From: Tribonema minus
Taxonomy: Eukaryota; Sar; Xanthophyceae; Tribonematales; Tribonemataceae
Direction: 5' to 3'
Assembly: GCA_017506865.1 (NCBI GenBank)
Contig: JAFCMP010000516.1
Coordinates: forward strand, 62,001-126,000
DNA: 64,000 bases
Part shown: one piece after another, positions 1 through 10,860 of the stretch
How the letters are laid out: the number at the start of each line of letters is the position of its first letter
Numbering within the stretch: the stretch's first letter is position 1
Notes under the pieces: model-generated
Told to the model about the DNA's origin: nothing
The model's database searches: none
Seen by the model: the letters and a program-made list of their open reading frames with translations, nothing else
Translations under genes and position numbers: made by a program

Positions 1-69
1 TCGAGCTGAGGCTGAGGTCACGCCAGCACGCGCGCACAGCCTGAACTTTGCAAACCCAGTGCTGCTCAC

Positions 70-1770
70 CTCCGTGTACGCACTGCTCGTCGTGAAGCCG
101 CGAGTGTTGAGCTTAGACTCCTGGGCTACCGCCAGCAGACGCGCCCTTGTCGCCTCCCCCCGCACCTTCTCCACCGCCGCCGCTGCTACTGCGACGCTCG
201 CCTGCGCGCCTTGCGTGTTCCCGCGCAGTTTTGCGGCCTCCTCCACGCGCCGCTGCACAGCTAGGATAGCCGCCATCACAACCTCCCCCTCTGTGGGCTC
301 CAAGTCCGGCCCGCAACGCCCCCCCTCCGTGGGCTCCTCCGTGGGCTCCTCCCTGCCGCGCAGCCGCAGCAGCTTCCGCGCCAGCTCGTACAGAGCCGCT
401 GCAGTGCCACACATGCACAGGTGCATGGTGACGATCACCTGCGCCTCCTCGAGCTTGGCGCGCCTGGCGACCGCTGCTGCGGCGCCGCCCCCCTCCCCCT
501 TGCCCTCCTCGCACTCTGCAAACTGCCACATGCAGATGCGTGAGGCGCCGAAGATTCCGCCCACGGACGCCAGCACCAGCTGCTCTACCCTGTCGCGGCA
601 CTCTAGCAGGTCGCGGCGGTACTGGCGACGGCTGGCGCAGCATGCGCCGCAGGCACCGCCGATGCGCGGCTGGTGCAGGCACGTGCTCCCGAAGTTCGCC
701 TGGTAGGCGACCCAGTACTTGCCGACCAGCGGCTGCACGGCGCGCCAGTTGACGCCCGTCGCCGCGTCGCAGCCCGGCGCGCAGAACTCAAGCTTTCCGC
801 GCGCCCGGCAGTGCGCTACCACCACCACCACCCGCTCGCGTGGTGGGAGTGCGGGGGATTCGCTGCGGAGCAGCTGCTCCAGCGCGGGGCTGAAGTGCAG
901 CGTCGCCGGGCCGCCGTTGAAGAAGTTCGTGCGCAGGTGCGACAGAGCGCGCAGAGGGTCGTGCTCGCTAATGAGCGACTGCGCGGTGCTGCAGACCTCC
1001 TGCCAGTCGGAGAGCTCACAGATGTGCTGGTCTCCTGTCTTGAAGAAGGACAGGTAGACGGAGCGCCAAATGTTCACCTGGGCAGTGAACGTCAGCGCCT
1101 CCCACGACTGCGGGGCGGTGCCGCGCCACGGTTCATCGCTGCCCGGCAGCAGCTGCTCAAATCGCTTCCCCAGCAGCTCGCCGCCCATGCGTGCCAGCTC
1201 CAGTGCCCGTTCGTGGTTGCGCAGCACCGGGTCCGCCACCTGCAGCATGCGGAACACCTCCTCCTCGCAGAGGCTGGGGTCCGTTGCCCACGTTGCTAGG
1301 TCGTGCCGCGTGGTGTTCGCCTTCGCGAAGGGGGCGGCGCGCGCCGCGGATGGCGTCTTGCGAGCGTGTCTGGCGGGCGTCGCCGCATTGTGTGCGTGTG
1401 ACGGCGCGGCGGCGCTGTTGCTGCTGTCGAGGTCGACGCACTGCATGGCGACGGCGGCGGCGCTGCTGATGTGTATTGCGGGGGCTGCTGCACTGCCATA
1501 GCCGCCTCCATCACCACTGTGCGCCAGCAGCGGCGCAGCGGCCATGGTGGCAGCAGCAGCGACGGGGGGGTGGGGCGTGAGCAGGGCTGCACCGCCGCTG
1601 CTGCTGCCGCCGCCGTTGAGTGCAGGCGGCAGCGCGGCGGCGGCGGCTGCGACGGCGGATGTGCTGTCAATGTAGGACGGCCATGTAGATGATGCATGCG
1701 ATCTGCCGTAGCCACCAGCGGTGCTGCTGTCACCGATGCGGGGGCGCTTGCGGAAGGTAAGCGGCTGCAT
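70..1770 (-). CDS. Hypothetical nuclear-type protein with LOB-like segment, partial
   Basis: One long open frame of 567 codons that ends in a good donor (GAG|GTGAGC, last exon base 70), so further exons lie beyond the left edge. An in-frame ATG at 1830 would add 20 residues; the choice is open. The N-terminus has a basic nuclear-localisation-like stretch (FRKRPR), followed by about 150 Ala/Gly/Ser/His-rich residues that look disordered. An ordered region with many Trp, Phe and Cys residues begins near ATWATDPSLCEEE. Around residues 370-412 there is CGACCASRR, then IFGAS about 30 residues later, followed by a Leu/Arg-rich helical segment with MHLCMCG. The spacing resembles the C-block start and GAS block of LOB/AS2 domains, but the last two C-block cysteines are absent. 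I do not otherwise recognise the protein. Real gene likely; function unknown. Confidence 0.6.
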
Positions 1771-2586
1771 TTGCAAAGAGTGTATCGGCAGAGCATTTGT
1801 CTGGTCAGCGTCAGCCAATGCCACGTTCATGATCAAAACTTTTACGGTGTGTTTCTGTCTTGACCCCCAGGCTCTTCTCAAACAACAATTCCAACAACGG
1901 CACAACACCAATGCCCGGCATACACTGAATGTACTACATGGCGATGAACAAATACAATGTGATTTGTTGTTGCAGCAGTAGTTTGCTGTGGGGATATGAG
2001 GGTGCTGTTTTATGGCATAAGTTGGCTGACTAAACTCCCAACAACATCGAGGGAAAGCATCTTGCACTTCCGATATGCTGCGTGTGATCAAGCCACGAAT
2101 GTTACATTACAGTAGTTGTGGTCAGCTCGAGGCCAGGCGTTGTAGCTGTGAGCTGGTGCGGTCAGTTGACTGTGTGTACTGTGAAGGTTCTGGTCGTCAC
2201 TGCTAGAACAGTGCGTATAGCCACATCACAGACATCTTGAGTGCCAATCTGGCAATTGACAATAGGCATCCACGGCTTGAAGGAGTGATCACAGGAAATT
2301 GTAATCTTTCAGAGCAGGCTCTAATAAGCACCAAGTGCATGCGATCACCTGTTCTTGCTTCCATTGCATACTGCAGCTGAAAATGTATAATGAATGCACA
2401 GGCTTCCCCATGAAAAATTCGATCAAGTGTTGGTCAACACCAAAAAGGCCCTGCCGCCGCACAGACTGTTGCACGACATGCTTCTCGTTGCTTGACAGTC
2501 ATCGAAGCATGTATGGGTTGCCTGATGTTTTGACCCTGAGCAATCACTTGCGAGATACAGAGGCTCAGTCCCGAAATGAATCTCAC
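1771..2586. other. Intergenic/intron space
   Basis: AT-balanced DNA between the hypothetical gene at the left edge and the acidic exon at 2587. It may hold the later exons of the minus-strand acidic gene, but no exon with convincing splice signals and coding character was found. An alternative is that the acidic gene reads through without splicing to a stop at 2434. Confidence 0.4.
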
Positions 2587-2805
2587 CTGCACGAGTTCAT
2601 CAATCTCGTCCTCCTCGATGTCCTCGTCGTCGACGTCATCCACGTACGGGTCGTCTTGGGCCTCGTCTTGGGCCTCATGGTGGTCGTTTGCTGACAGATC
2701 TTCGTCTTCGAGCGGCTGGTACCTCGTTGCACCGTCTATCTCGTACCGGGAGTGCCACAGCGGCGCTCGTGTGTCGCACTTCGAGCGGCGGACTGGAGAT
2801 GACAT
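2587..2805 (-). CDS. Acidic protein, first exon only
   Basis: A 73-codon exon begins with ATG at 2805 and ends at a good donor (GTGCAG|GTGAGA). The first 35 residues are mixed and carry RRSKC and LWHSRYEIDG. The rest is strongly acidic (DDPYVDDVDDEDIEEDE), like the tails of chromatin or ubiquitin-ligase subunits, but no family is recognisable. Without splicing the frame continues to a stop at 2434, giving 123 aa. It is divergent from the EsV-1-7-like gene, with 207 bp between start codons. Downstream exons were not located. Confidence 0.4.
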
Positions 2806-3012
2806 CGTGCAGTACCAACCGATGAGCCTTGCACTGTGCGCTGCTGGTAAGCCCTGTGGTTAGTGTGGCGACCGTCATTGTGGCGGCCACCAACCATGTT
2901 GACCGCCGGGCAGGCCCAGCCGTCAACCCAGCTGTCAACATGGTGGCCCAGCTGGGTTTTGTTTGAAGTTGGAATCTCTAAAGTTTGAACTTCGGCATTT
3001 GGCACAGAGCTC

Positions 3013-3894
3013 ATGGTGGCGCGAACACGTGCTGGGGCAAAGGCGAACTCTGTTTCCTTGCCCCGAAAGAAAAAAACAGCCCCCGGCGTGGGCAAAACCT
3101 GTCAGGTCAGCAACTGTGGCAAGCGGATCAACACTAACGGCTTCCGCAAGGTCAACAGCAAGACCGTACGTTTCTGCTCGAACCACAAGGCCGAGGTCGT
3201 CGACGGCGTGCAGGTTGTGCCTGCAAGGCGCACAACCTGCAGCAACCCTCTGCCAGACTCGGAATTTATATGCATCAACGAGAAAACCCATGGTTTTCCG
3301 GGTCAGGGTCGCGAGGTGTGCTCGCAGCATGCTTCCCCCGGCATGATCAAGATCGCCGCCAGCGGATGCCGTGCCTGCGGCAAGAGCGCCAACTACGGCT
3401 TTCGTGGTGAAGGCAACGCGCATTGCGCATCGTGCCGCGCGCCAGGCATGATCAGGCGTCCAGGCAAGGCCAAGGGTGGCGAGGACCATGCTGCGTCTGC
3501 TGGGGCACCAGCTGGACCTGGCGAGACGGATTCTGGCTCAAGCGGCGCGGAGGATAGCGACGACGGCGACACGGACTCTGGTGAGACATCCCTGCCCTCG
3601 CACACCGCTGCTGCAGCCGGCGGTGGCACCGGCAGCCCGGACGAGTCAGGCGAGCGCAGCAGCAGTGAGGACGGTGACGGTGCCATCGGGGCAGCGCCGC
3701 CCGTGAATGGGTCTGCAGCAACGGATACCGCGGTGGCCGTGCCACAAGGGGCTGCCGCGCATGTGCTGGGGACAATGCTGGCGAGCCTTGTCCACCCCAA
3801 CACTTTGCACAAATCCACACCGCAGAACCTGTTCCAGGCACTGTCCAGCACTGTCTCGATCATGGAGCGCTTTTCGCCGGAGGCCCTGGAGTAG
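3013..3894 (+). CDS. EsV-1-7-like Cys/His repeat protein
   Basis: Intronless 293-codon gene. The N-terminus is Lys/Arg-rich (VARTRAGAK, PRKKK). Residues about 28-145 contain three degenerate Cys/His units: C-x4-C...C-x2-H (FCSNH), C...C-x15-C-x2-H (VCSQH), and C-x2-C-x15-C-x2-C (CRACG...CASC). Two of them are followed by P-G-M-I. This layout resembles the EsV-1-7 repeat (C-x4-C-x16-C-x2-H, then a GM motif) known from the phycodnavirus EsV-1, from the brown-algal developmental gene IMMEDIATE UPRIGHT, and from scattered green algae. The units probably bind zinc; their biochemical role is unknown. Residues 150-230 are a Ser/Asp/Gly/Pro-rich disordered linker. The last 60 residues are helix-forming (HVLGTMLASL, FQALSSTVSIMERF). 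The stop is TAG. Confidence 0.6.
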   Translation: MVARTRAGAKANSVSLPRKKKTAPGVGKTCQVSNCGKRINTNGFRKVNSKTVRFCSNHKAEVVDGVQVVPARRTTCSNPLPDSEFICINEKTHGFPGQGREVCSQHASPGMIKIAASGCRACGKSANYGFRGEGNAHCASCRAPGMIRRPGKAKGGEDHAASAGAPAGPGETDSGSSGAEDSDDGDTDSGETSLPSHTAAAAGGGTGSPDESGERSSSEDGDGAIGAAPPVNGSAATDTAVAVPQGAAAHVLGTMLASLVHPNTLHKSTPQNLFQALSSTVSIMERFSPEALE

Positions 3895-4956
3895 GCGGTG
3901 CACCATGCCAGAGGTGTGCAACCTGAAATGTTGTTGGAGGATTCTGGCACTGCAGCTGTTGACCCAACCTCGATGTGGATGTCCGAGGGCTTCCCACTTT
4001 TGACACCTGACACAGAGAACGGATTACTGCAGCCGTCACAGTGACGTGCTGCACTCAGTCTGGCAAGACACACAGACACCGCCACCGCATCCAACAAATC
4101 AGGCACAACCACACTGACAATTTTGATTTTGAGTTTCGGTGCGTCACTGAGCAGCACGATCTTTTCGTCCAGGTGGGGCTGGCAAATGCATTTGAAAACT
4201 TGGGGGCAAACTGCCTTTCCCATTGCATTCAGAAATGCGCTTTTTTGACTAGAAATTGGATGATGCGGAGAAAAACACAGCCAAAATTGCTTCACATGCC
4301 ACCTGGAGCGTTTCACAGGGATTTCCCAAATATATTTCTTTGGTGCCTGGCGATTGCACTGCCTGTCTGATGACCTGCCACGACCTGGAATTTGGACCGG
4401 CATTTGCATGTCATTAGCAAGACAATGTGGAAAATTGCATTTGATTTGCAAGACAATGTAGAACCTCTGCCAGACAAACGCAAATGCTGGCAGACATTTG
4501 CACATGCTAGTCAATGGCGATGGTGGTGGAGATGGCATCACTTCTGTGGTAGTATACGCGTACGCGTTCCCAGAAGATGCCACGTGTCACTCAGATGTCA
4601 CACTACAGAGAACGACAGAAAGGGACAAGTTGTCACACATGTAGCACGTTCCTCTCTGTCAGAATATAGACCGGTTCCTGCTTGTGTCACAAAGCAATCT
4701 AGACAGACTGTAATTTGGCGCCGCCTCCTGATCGGGCCGAAAAAAGTGATATCGCGATCCTAAACGGCGGGGCCTCTCCTCGCTCTCACCTTGATAAGCT
4801 CTCACTACAGGTGGAGCTACATGTTGATCGACCCACTATCTCGCAGCCTTTGCTAGAGCTCGTGGAGAAAGAACATACAACGTGCCCCCCCCCGCCGTCT
4901 TCACATGACATGCATGATCATTGCGGGCGGCACGCCTGGGCACAAATCACACCATC
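3895..4956. other. Intergenic region
   Basis: 3' flank of the EsV-1-7-like gene. It has AT-richer stretches and several short GCATTTG/CAAATGC motifs around 4180-4510, and no convincing gene on either strand. The long minus-strand frame here runs antisense into the upstream gene and was rejected. Confidence 0.4.
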
Positions 4957-5247
4957 ATGTGTCAGGCCACAGATCCGCAGACCCGCGATGGTGCCCCTTG
5001 CTCGTGCCTTGACAGATACAGACAGCAGGAGCCTGATGGTGGTGCATCGCATTTCAACAGGAGCATGGAGATTGCTGACGAGGCTGCGGGCCTTGCTCAG
5101 ATCTGCCCGCCAGGAAAGGGTGCGGCTGACTGTGGACCGTGCAGTGAGCGCAAGGTTGTTGACTCGATCGTATGGATGTACGAGCATCGATTCACACAGA
5201 CGCCTGATGGCTGTGCATTGCACATAACGCATGCGCCATGTAGGTAA
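4957..5247 (+). CDS. Hypothetical small protein (weak)
   Basis: A 96-codon frame from an internal ATG. The composition is balanced, with clustered cysteines (CSCLDRYR, CPPGK, CGPCSER) and a protein-like stretch EIADEAAGL. An upstream in-frame ATG exists at 4921. No domain recognised and no homologous copy in the window. It could be an exon or a chance frame; an overlapping frame of similar length also exists. Confidence 0.2.
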   Translation: MCQATDPQTRDGAPCSCLDRYRQQEPDGGASHFNRSMEIADEAAGLAQICPPGKGAADCGPCSERKVVDSIVWMYEHRFTQTPDGCALHITHAPCR

Positions 5248-5461
5248 GTTGGGTTCATATATGATATATATGTAGTCCTGAGCTCATGCATACAATATAT
5301 GGATGGTGGATGTCGCATGTTCAGCGTGTCAGTCTCATGCCCCATCTGGTGGTCGACGTGCCATTTGTGGGAATGCCAGTAGCTTTTGGGGGCCCACTTG
5401 ACAGCACATAACTTCCTGCGGCGTGCTTCTGCTGTGGAGAGATGGCTATGCTTACAGGATT

Positions 5462-5845
5462 CTAACATGGCATCAGGCCTTGATGGGAAAAATGGGCGCA
5501 TGTGTTCACCACGTTGTAGCCGTAGCAGAGCTTGTCCTGCAGCCGCTGCAACCGCATTTCCAGCCAGCGGTCGAACTTGCGCGTTGCGGTTGCACATCTA
5601 CAAACAACAATACACAGACGGCTACAAGACGCCATTGAGCATGCCCGCTTCAGCAGCGCTAAAATGTAGTTTATCGGTGCGCGGTGCGCAACCGCGGCAG
5701 CTGCCACGCCGTGACGCTCGAAGTGCGGCAGCATGTGCCGCTCCTTGGCCATGCTGCGCACGCTGAGCGGTGCGGACTTGTGCAGGTCCGTTAGCTCATT
5801 GATGCAACCCACAAACACAATAGCTAGGTGCACGCAAAATTGCAC
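5462..5845 (-). CDS. Hypothetical protein (weak)
   Basis: A 127-codon frame with alternating hydrophobic and basic stretches, including NELTDLHKSAPLSVRSMAKE and RKFDRWLEMRLQRLQDKL. The second half could be helical. It lies just downstream of the duplicated unit that holds the ankyrin-like pseudogene and reads in the same direction, so it might be a separate small gene or a lost 3' exon. No family recognised. Confidence 0.2.
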   Translation of the reverse strand: MQFCVHLAIVFVGCINELTDLHKSAPLSVRSMAKERHMLPHFERHGVAAAAVAHRAPINYILALLKRACSMASCSRLCIVVCRCATATRKFDRWLEMRLQRLQDKLCYGYNVVNTCAHFSHQGLMPC

Positions 5846-6690
5846 TGTGGCGCGCGCTGCCCCAGGAGTCTACGCTGCCTCTGGTTAAAGCCGGCACACC
5901 TGCTGAAAATAGGCTCTAATTGATAGCAGCCCCGTATGCATGCGACGGCGGCAGCATGTGCACACTCGTAGTGCATGTTTTACGCGTTCCAGCCAGTAAT
6001 CATTGATGGTGACGATCTTTTATTTATATTGAAGTGAGAGACGCATTCGTAAACCTATAGTGAGCAATAAAGGCCGAACTGCGGCAACAGGTAAAGCTGC
6101 TGGCACTGATTGCAGCAGTGCTTGTGAAGTGCGCGTATTAATCACGGCGCTGGTCTAAGTCTCCATCACACACACTACAGCTGGCGGACGGCGGCATGGC
6201 AGTGCTCAGACGCAGAACGGGGTGCTCGAAGGCGCGCGGCAGCCACTGCAGCGGCAGTCACTGTGGAAGCACCCTTCATGCGTAGGCCATCATTGCAATT
6301 TGGGAGCAGGATGGTACAGTGGTACAATACGTCACTACTGGACCAGACATGGGATAAGATCTCGTCGGCCGAAAAAAAACTGAGCCGTGGATTATCAGAG
6401 TTCGTCAGAAAACAATGCGTGATGTCGCTTGCTGGGGCTTTTGGGAGCAAGCAAGCCTTTACCAAGCAACAGAGTATAGAGTGAACAGGTCCGCAGCAGA
6501 AGCAAGGTTTTGAACGCAGTCATGCCTTTTGTGTGCACAGAACAAAAATTTGTCGTGTATATTTTGCAACCAGCCAACCCTCAGGCGCTCAACAATTGCC
6601 CCACATTTTTGCCTGATTGAAGCATCGCCGTCATGCTGCAGCGGATCGCAAACACCCTTGCTACACTATAGGCAGCTTGGACACAAGCTT
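5846..6690. other. 3' flank of ankyrin-like pseudogene
   Basis: Non-coding DNA downstream (minus sense) of the pseudogene. It is partly alignable with 12740-13140 in unit B, for example the GGCGGACGGCGGCATGGCAG block. Nothing else seen. Confidence 0.4.
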
Positions 6691-9600
6691 TTATACCTCG
6701 CCAGCCTGCGCGCACGCGCAGGGGCAGCCCAGCGCATGCAGCTGCTGCATCCAGTGCTGCGCACTCTGCGTCGACACAGATGAGCGCTGCTGCGGTCGAG
6801 AGCGGAGCACTGCGCACTGTGCGGATGTCCACGGCCCCCACGGGCACGCAAGGTCCGACACCATGCGCACCACGCCACAGGCATCGACATCATTGCGCGC
6901 GCGTACAATATGCGCAGCGCCGCCACGAGGCCAGCCAGCCCCCATCGCATTTTGCAGCCACTGGACCTTGGCCTGCCAGTGGTGTGTGTGACGCGCAGAA
7001 AGCGGGGCCCGTGCGTACTGCGCAGCGGCGAAAGCAACGAGAGTTTCCAGGTTCTGCTGTGTTAACGGCTGAAATGTGGAGCCATCCAAGCCGCTCGAGT
7101 GGATTGTGCACAGCGGCTTCAGCACCTGTGCCTGGAGGCAGGGGATCAATCCTGCACACGCTCGCAATTATCACTTCGGCGCTGCCGTCAAATGGACATG
7201 CTGACTGCCCATGTAGCCACTGCAGCAGGCTGAGACTGGCACAGCTTGCAGCGAAGACCGCGCTGCGTGGCGTGAAGCACGACAGTTCGGGGGCAACATC
7301 AAACCTGCTGAGCGCTACAACAAACTTTTCCTGCCCAAAAAGGATGGCGGAATCCATCAGGGTGCATATGTTTTTGGTGATGCCAGTGGTCAGCACCTTC
7401 AAGAACAGTAAGTCATCCGTGCACGCAGCGCGGAAAGGCACCACAACCTCCTCTTTGAAGGCCTTCAGGTCTGCCGCACTGAGTTTGACTGTGATGTCCT
7501 GCTGCGCAAGGCGCTGCCCCTCTGTGTACAGCCAGCGAAACGTGTCAAAGTCACCGTACCGCGCGCACTTGCAGGCCAGCAGCGTGAGCAGCACCGGCGG
7601 CAGCTGCACCTCCGCCCCCTTTGAACGTGCGGTGTTGAACACCCACCGCAGCAACTCAAGGGCTTTGGAGCGCTCTCTGCTTCGATTGCGCGCAACGCCA
7701 TCACCGGCAGTACCCACGACCGCTGCGCGCGCCACGCGGGTCGCTGCGCCAGGCTGCGGTGCCACTGGTTGAGCGCTGCCTCGCAGCCGCGCTCCGCAGC
7801 ACCGACCAGCGCATGGCCATCCACCAACAGCCCCGCACTCATGGCGTCCCTAATCATGTTGCAGGAGAGCTGTGCACGGCCCACCTGGACCATGGTGCGC
7901 GGGCTGTTGTTGAGCAGTGTGGTGAGCGAGTCATCCTGCAAGGCATCAGGCGCAGTGAGCAGTGTGTGTCAAAGAGCGGTACTGCTGAGGTGAGCGCGTT
8001 GGATTGCGCACGACCGTATAGCAGTAGTGCAGCGTTGACGCATTACCAGCACCAGTATGTCGTGAGCCCAGAGAGAAGCCCCAGTGTGCATCATGCTATG
8101 GAGCAGTGGTGATTGTGATCATGCACCAACACTGTTGAACACAGTGCTCTTTGCTGCACGCAAACACGCGGCTGGTATTCAAGCTCAAGCCAGGTGTGCT
8201 GCATTAAACCCCTGTTCAACGCTGCTGACATTGTGCGCCGACATTGTCAGTGGATGGCATTAGTTCGAGTTCAAGGTCATGGAATAATGATGCACGTGCG
8301 GAGCAAATGACACATCCTACAAATTCAAGTCATCATTGATCAAACCTTTTCAACACTATGTCGCATGGTAGCTGACAGCAACAACTAACACAAGTGTCTT
8401 TTATGGTGTGTTGAATGCCTCTCTTAAATGCAACAGATAAATGTCAGCTGTCCGTTTAAACTTGATCCTTGAAGGCGAAGAAAGGTTCACTGGTGGCAGA
8501 TTTCCACAATCTGTCAAGTCTGTCATCCTGGATGCTGCTGCAAGTAATACCGTCTTCACTCATCTCAGCCATGCTTCCTGCTAAAAGAACATGCACTTGT
8601 TCCAGTTTCCTTTAAGAGGATGTGGATTCCAAATACCACTTGATGATGTGTATGTAATGATATTCAACACTATCAAAGCTCAATTGCAAGTGCTGCCCTG
8701 GGCAACTCAGATCTCCAATTATGGCAATGGCAGGGCCAAATGTGGCTCTTGGGGCACAAACGCGCGAGGCAAAAACTATCATGAGTGATGTTATGATCCT
8801 GCTACTTGAAAACAACCAGATACCAGTGCCAGTCACTTTATCAGATGATTGTTGCACACACACACCCTGATAGTGGTCACACTTCTCTGCAATCAAGGAG
8901 TCTCCATGCGCACGCAGTGTTCCTTCAAGTGAACAATCCTTTGCTGACTGTTGCACTTACACTGATCCTCCAGCCTGCTGGCGACGGGGCTGTACCAGCC
9001 GGCACGGGGTTGAGCGAGATGGCTTGCATGTCCAGGGCCATGCGCAAGACAGCGTCCGAGTGCAGCACGGCACTGACCGACGTTCGACACAGCCAGGCAC
9101 AGTCAGAATCGCCGCTGCCGCCGCCGTTGCTGCTGCTGCTGCCTCCACACAGCAGCTCTCTTGTGTAAACTGTACGTATGCCCCTGCTGACGCTCGCCAC
9201 GGTCAGCCAGTATCCTCGCCCCAGCATCTGCCACACTGCGCTGCCAGGTTCAGATGCGAGCACAGCACTGGCGACGGCAGAAGCGTCTGGGGTGGGGGCA
9301 CCTAGACGTTGGCGCTGCGCAGGGCCTCTAGTGTCATGCAGGTCCTCTGCAGACTCACTGACAGGTGTAAGTTGCCCGCACGATTGCTCCTTTCCCTCCG
9401 AGCAGGGACCAGCCCCCCCGCTGCCAGAGCGCCCCACGTGGGCCCTCATGACCAGGCCCGCTCTATGTACTTCATCCAGCTGCAGTTTTAGCCGGTCCTC
9501 TAAGTGTTCGCCAGGCCGTGAGCACGAAACTGCGGCCTTCAGTGCTGTCAGTATGTGGTCTGCGTTGTCCAGTTCCATCGCCACATGGGGCGGCACGTTT

Positions 9601-10029
9601 GGCTGCTGCGCGCTGGTGCCGCCGTCTGCAGATGGGACCAATGCCAGGGTCAGAGTGTTCTTTCACAAAAGCAAAGATTCATAGTTGCAAGCTCGCAAGG
9701 CTTGAGTCTTCACTTTGGGTGCAAAAAGTTTTTTTTTTAAATCCCAAGAACTGAAACAAGACAGACTGCAGTGGGGCGATCCAGGAAGACTGCGAGACTG
9801 GGCGCATGCTGCGGACATTGTGCGATTCAGCGCATACGTCTGAGGCTGCTTGGCGTTGCTGCAGTGTCAACATCCCCCTCGAGTCCAAGAAACCTGCTCA
9901 CTCACCTCCTTCAGGAAGCCCGTCGAGCCAGGGGTGTTGCTCCCGCAGCCTGTTGACGCCAGAGGCCACCATCTTGAGCAGGTGGCGGACGTGACCATTG
10001 TCGCATGATGCATCAGTGCGGTTTGCCAT
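6691..10029 (-). pseudogene. Pseudogene copy of the F-box-like/ankyrin-like gene
   Basis: Paralogue of the intact gene at 14195-17220 with the same three-exon layout: exon 1 10029-9906, exon 2 about 9653-9020, exon 3 7935-6691. Breaks relative to the intact copy: exon 1 has one extra base near 9918 (124 versus 123 nt). The acceptor before exon 2 has lost its AG (the CTCAG of the intact copy reads CTCTG). Exon 3 shifts frame twice, near 7675 (one base missing) and near 7060-7100, so homologous protein segments sit in three frames. The end of exon 2 also diverges. Conserved pieces include VWQMLGRGYWLTVASVSRGI, FDTFRWLYTEGQ, LMDSAILFGQEKFVVALSRF and ACPWGPWTSAQC. Sequencing error cannot be fully excluded, but four independent lesions favour a pseudogene. 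Confidence 0.75.
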
Positions 10030-10133
10030 CCTCCTATATCAATGCGAGCTCGAGCAAGATTTGTGTTGAAGTTGTATATTATGTCCTGGACCGCATGGGG
10101 GTTGAGCACACGATAATCGGGCAATAACTAAAT

Positions 10134-10808
10134 CTACGGAGGGGCCGGCGGTTCGGCGCTGGCCGGCGAGGGCCGCGGCACTTGCAACAGTGCGATGCGG
10201 CGGTAAGCACTGACGTCGCCATCAGGGGCAATGACTGCGTTCCAGTTGTCGATCACGACACGTGTGAGCGCGCGCTGTAGCGCGAGGGAGGCGCGGCGGC
10301 GCCAGAAGGCAACGCGCTGCGCGAGATTGTAGCTGACTGTGAAGTTGAAAAGATCTCGGTTCATGATCATGGAACCAGTGCATTGCAATGCAGGGATGCC
10401 GAGCGCTTCAATGGCTCGCAAATCGTCGTGCTTGCACAGCATTGAGCGGTTGGCACAGGCAGCACAGATAGAGCGCTCTGCAGCAGCAATCGGGAGGAGC
10501 ACGTCCCAGTCACAAGCACTAGCACCTTCGTGAGTTGGTGTCCGCTGCAAGCAGTCGCCAAATTGAATCAGCCATATTGCAAGAATTGCGACAAGCAAGC
10601 CTAAGCGACAGGCGCACGAGCAACAGCAGCAGCCGCGGCAACGCAGCTTGAAGGCGATATCTTTCGTCGTCACCGCGTTCCAGGACGTGGACGACAACGA
10701 CTCTGCCACCCGGCAGCAGATGCACAGCAGGCCATCAGACGCGTCTTTGAGTCCACAGGGGGGCAATTGATGCCGAAAATGGAAAACAGCAAGCATCGTT
10801 TGGACCAT
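10134..10808 (-). CDS. Hypothetical ORF upstream of pseudogene (weak)
   Basis: A 224-codon frame containing a hydrophobic segment (LGLLVAILAIWLIQFG) after a Cys-rich run (CRGCCCCSCACR). The matching part of unit B (about 17400-17780) does not keep this frame, and the proximal third has no counterpart there, which argues against a conserved protein. It may be 5' flanking DNA of the duplicated gene. Confidence 0.15.
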   Translation of the reverse strand: MVQTMLAVFHFRHQLPPCGLKDASDGLLCICCRVAESLSSTSWNAVTTKDIAFKLRCRGCCCCSCACRLGLLVAILAIWLIQFGDCLQRTPTHEGASACDWDVLLPIAAAERSICAACANRSMLCKHDDLRAIEALGIPALQCTGSMIMNRDLFNFTVSYNLAQRVAFWRRRASLALQRALTRVVIDNWNAVIAPDGDVSAYRRIALLQVPRPSPASAEPPAPP

Positions 10809-10860
10809 GAGGTGCAGCAGGACTCACTTCTAGTCATTCCCTGTTTAAATTGCGAAAGCT

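Larger units (their letters stand above)
5925..10860. repeat. Segmental duplication, unit A
   Basis: About 4.9 kb aligned by eye with 12740-17850 in the same order and orientation. The shared blocks include the 3' flank (5936-6290 versus 12760-13140), the three exons of the ankyrin-like gene, and 5' flanking DNA (10400-10860 versus 17400-17850). Exons are clearly similar; introns and flanks are much more diverged, with indels. Borders are approximate. Confidence 0.75.

Noticed and set aside
59-706. 215-codon plus-strand frame at the left edge
   Set aside because: Antisense to the long minus-strand frame with Trp/Cys-containing ordered sequence and a proper donor; the plus-strand frame is Ser/Ala/Arg low complexity.
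3393-4583. 396-codon minus-strand open frame
   Set aside because: About half lies antisense to the EsV-1-7-like coding region; the rest has no protein-like features, and the plus-strand gene has much better motif support.
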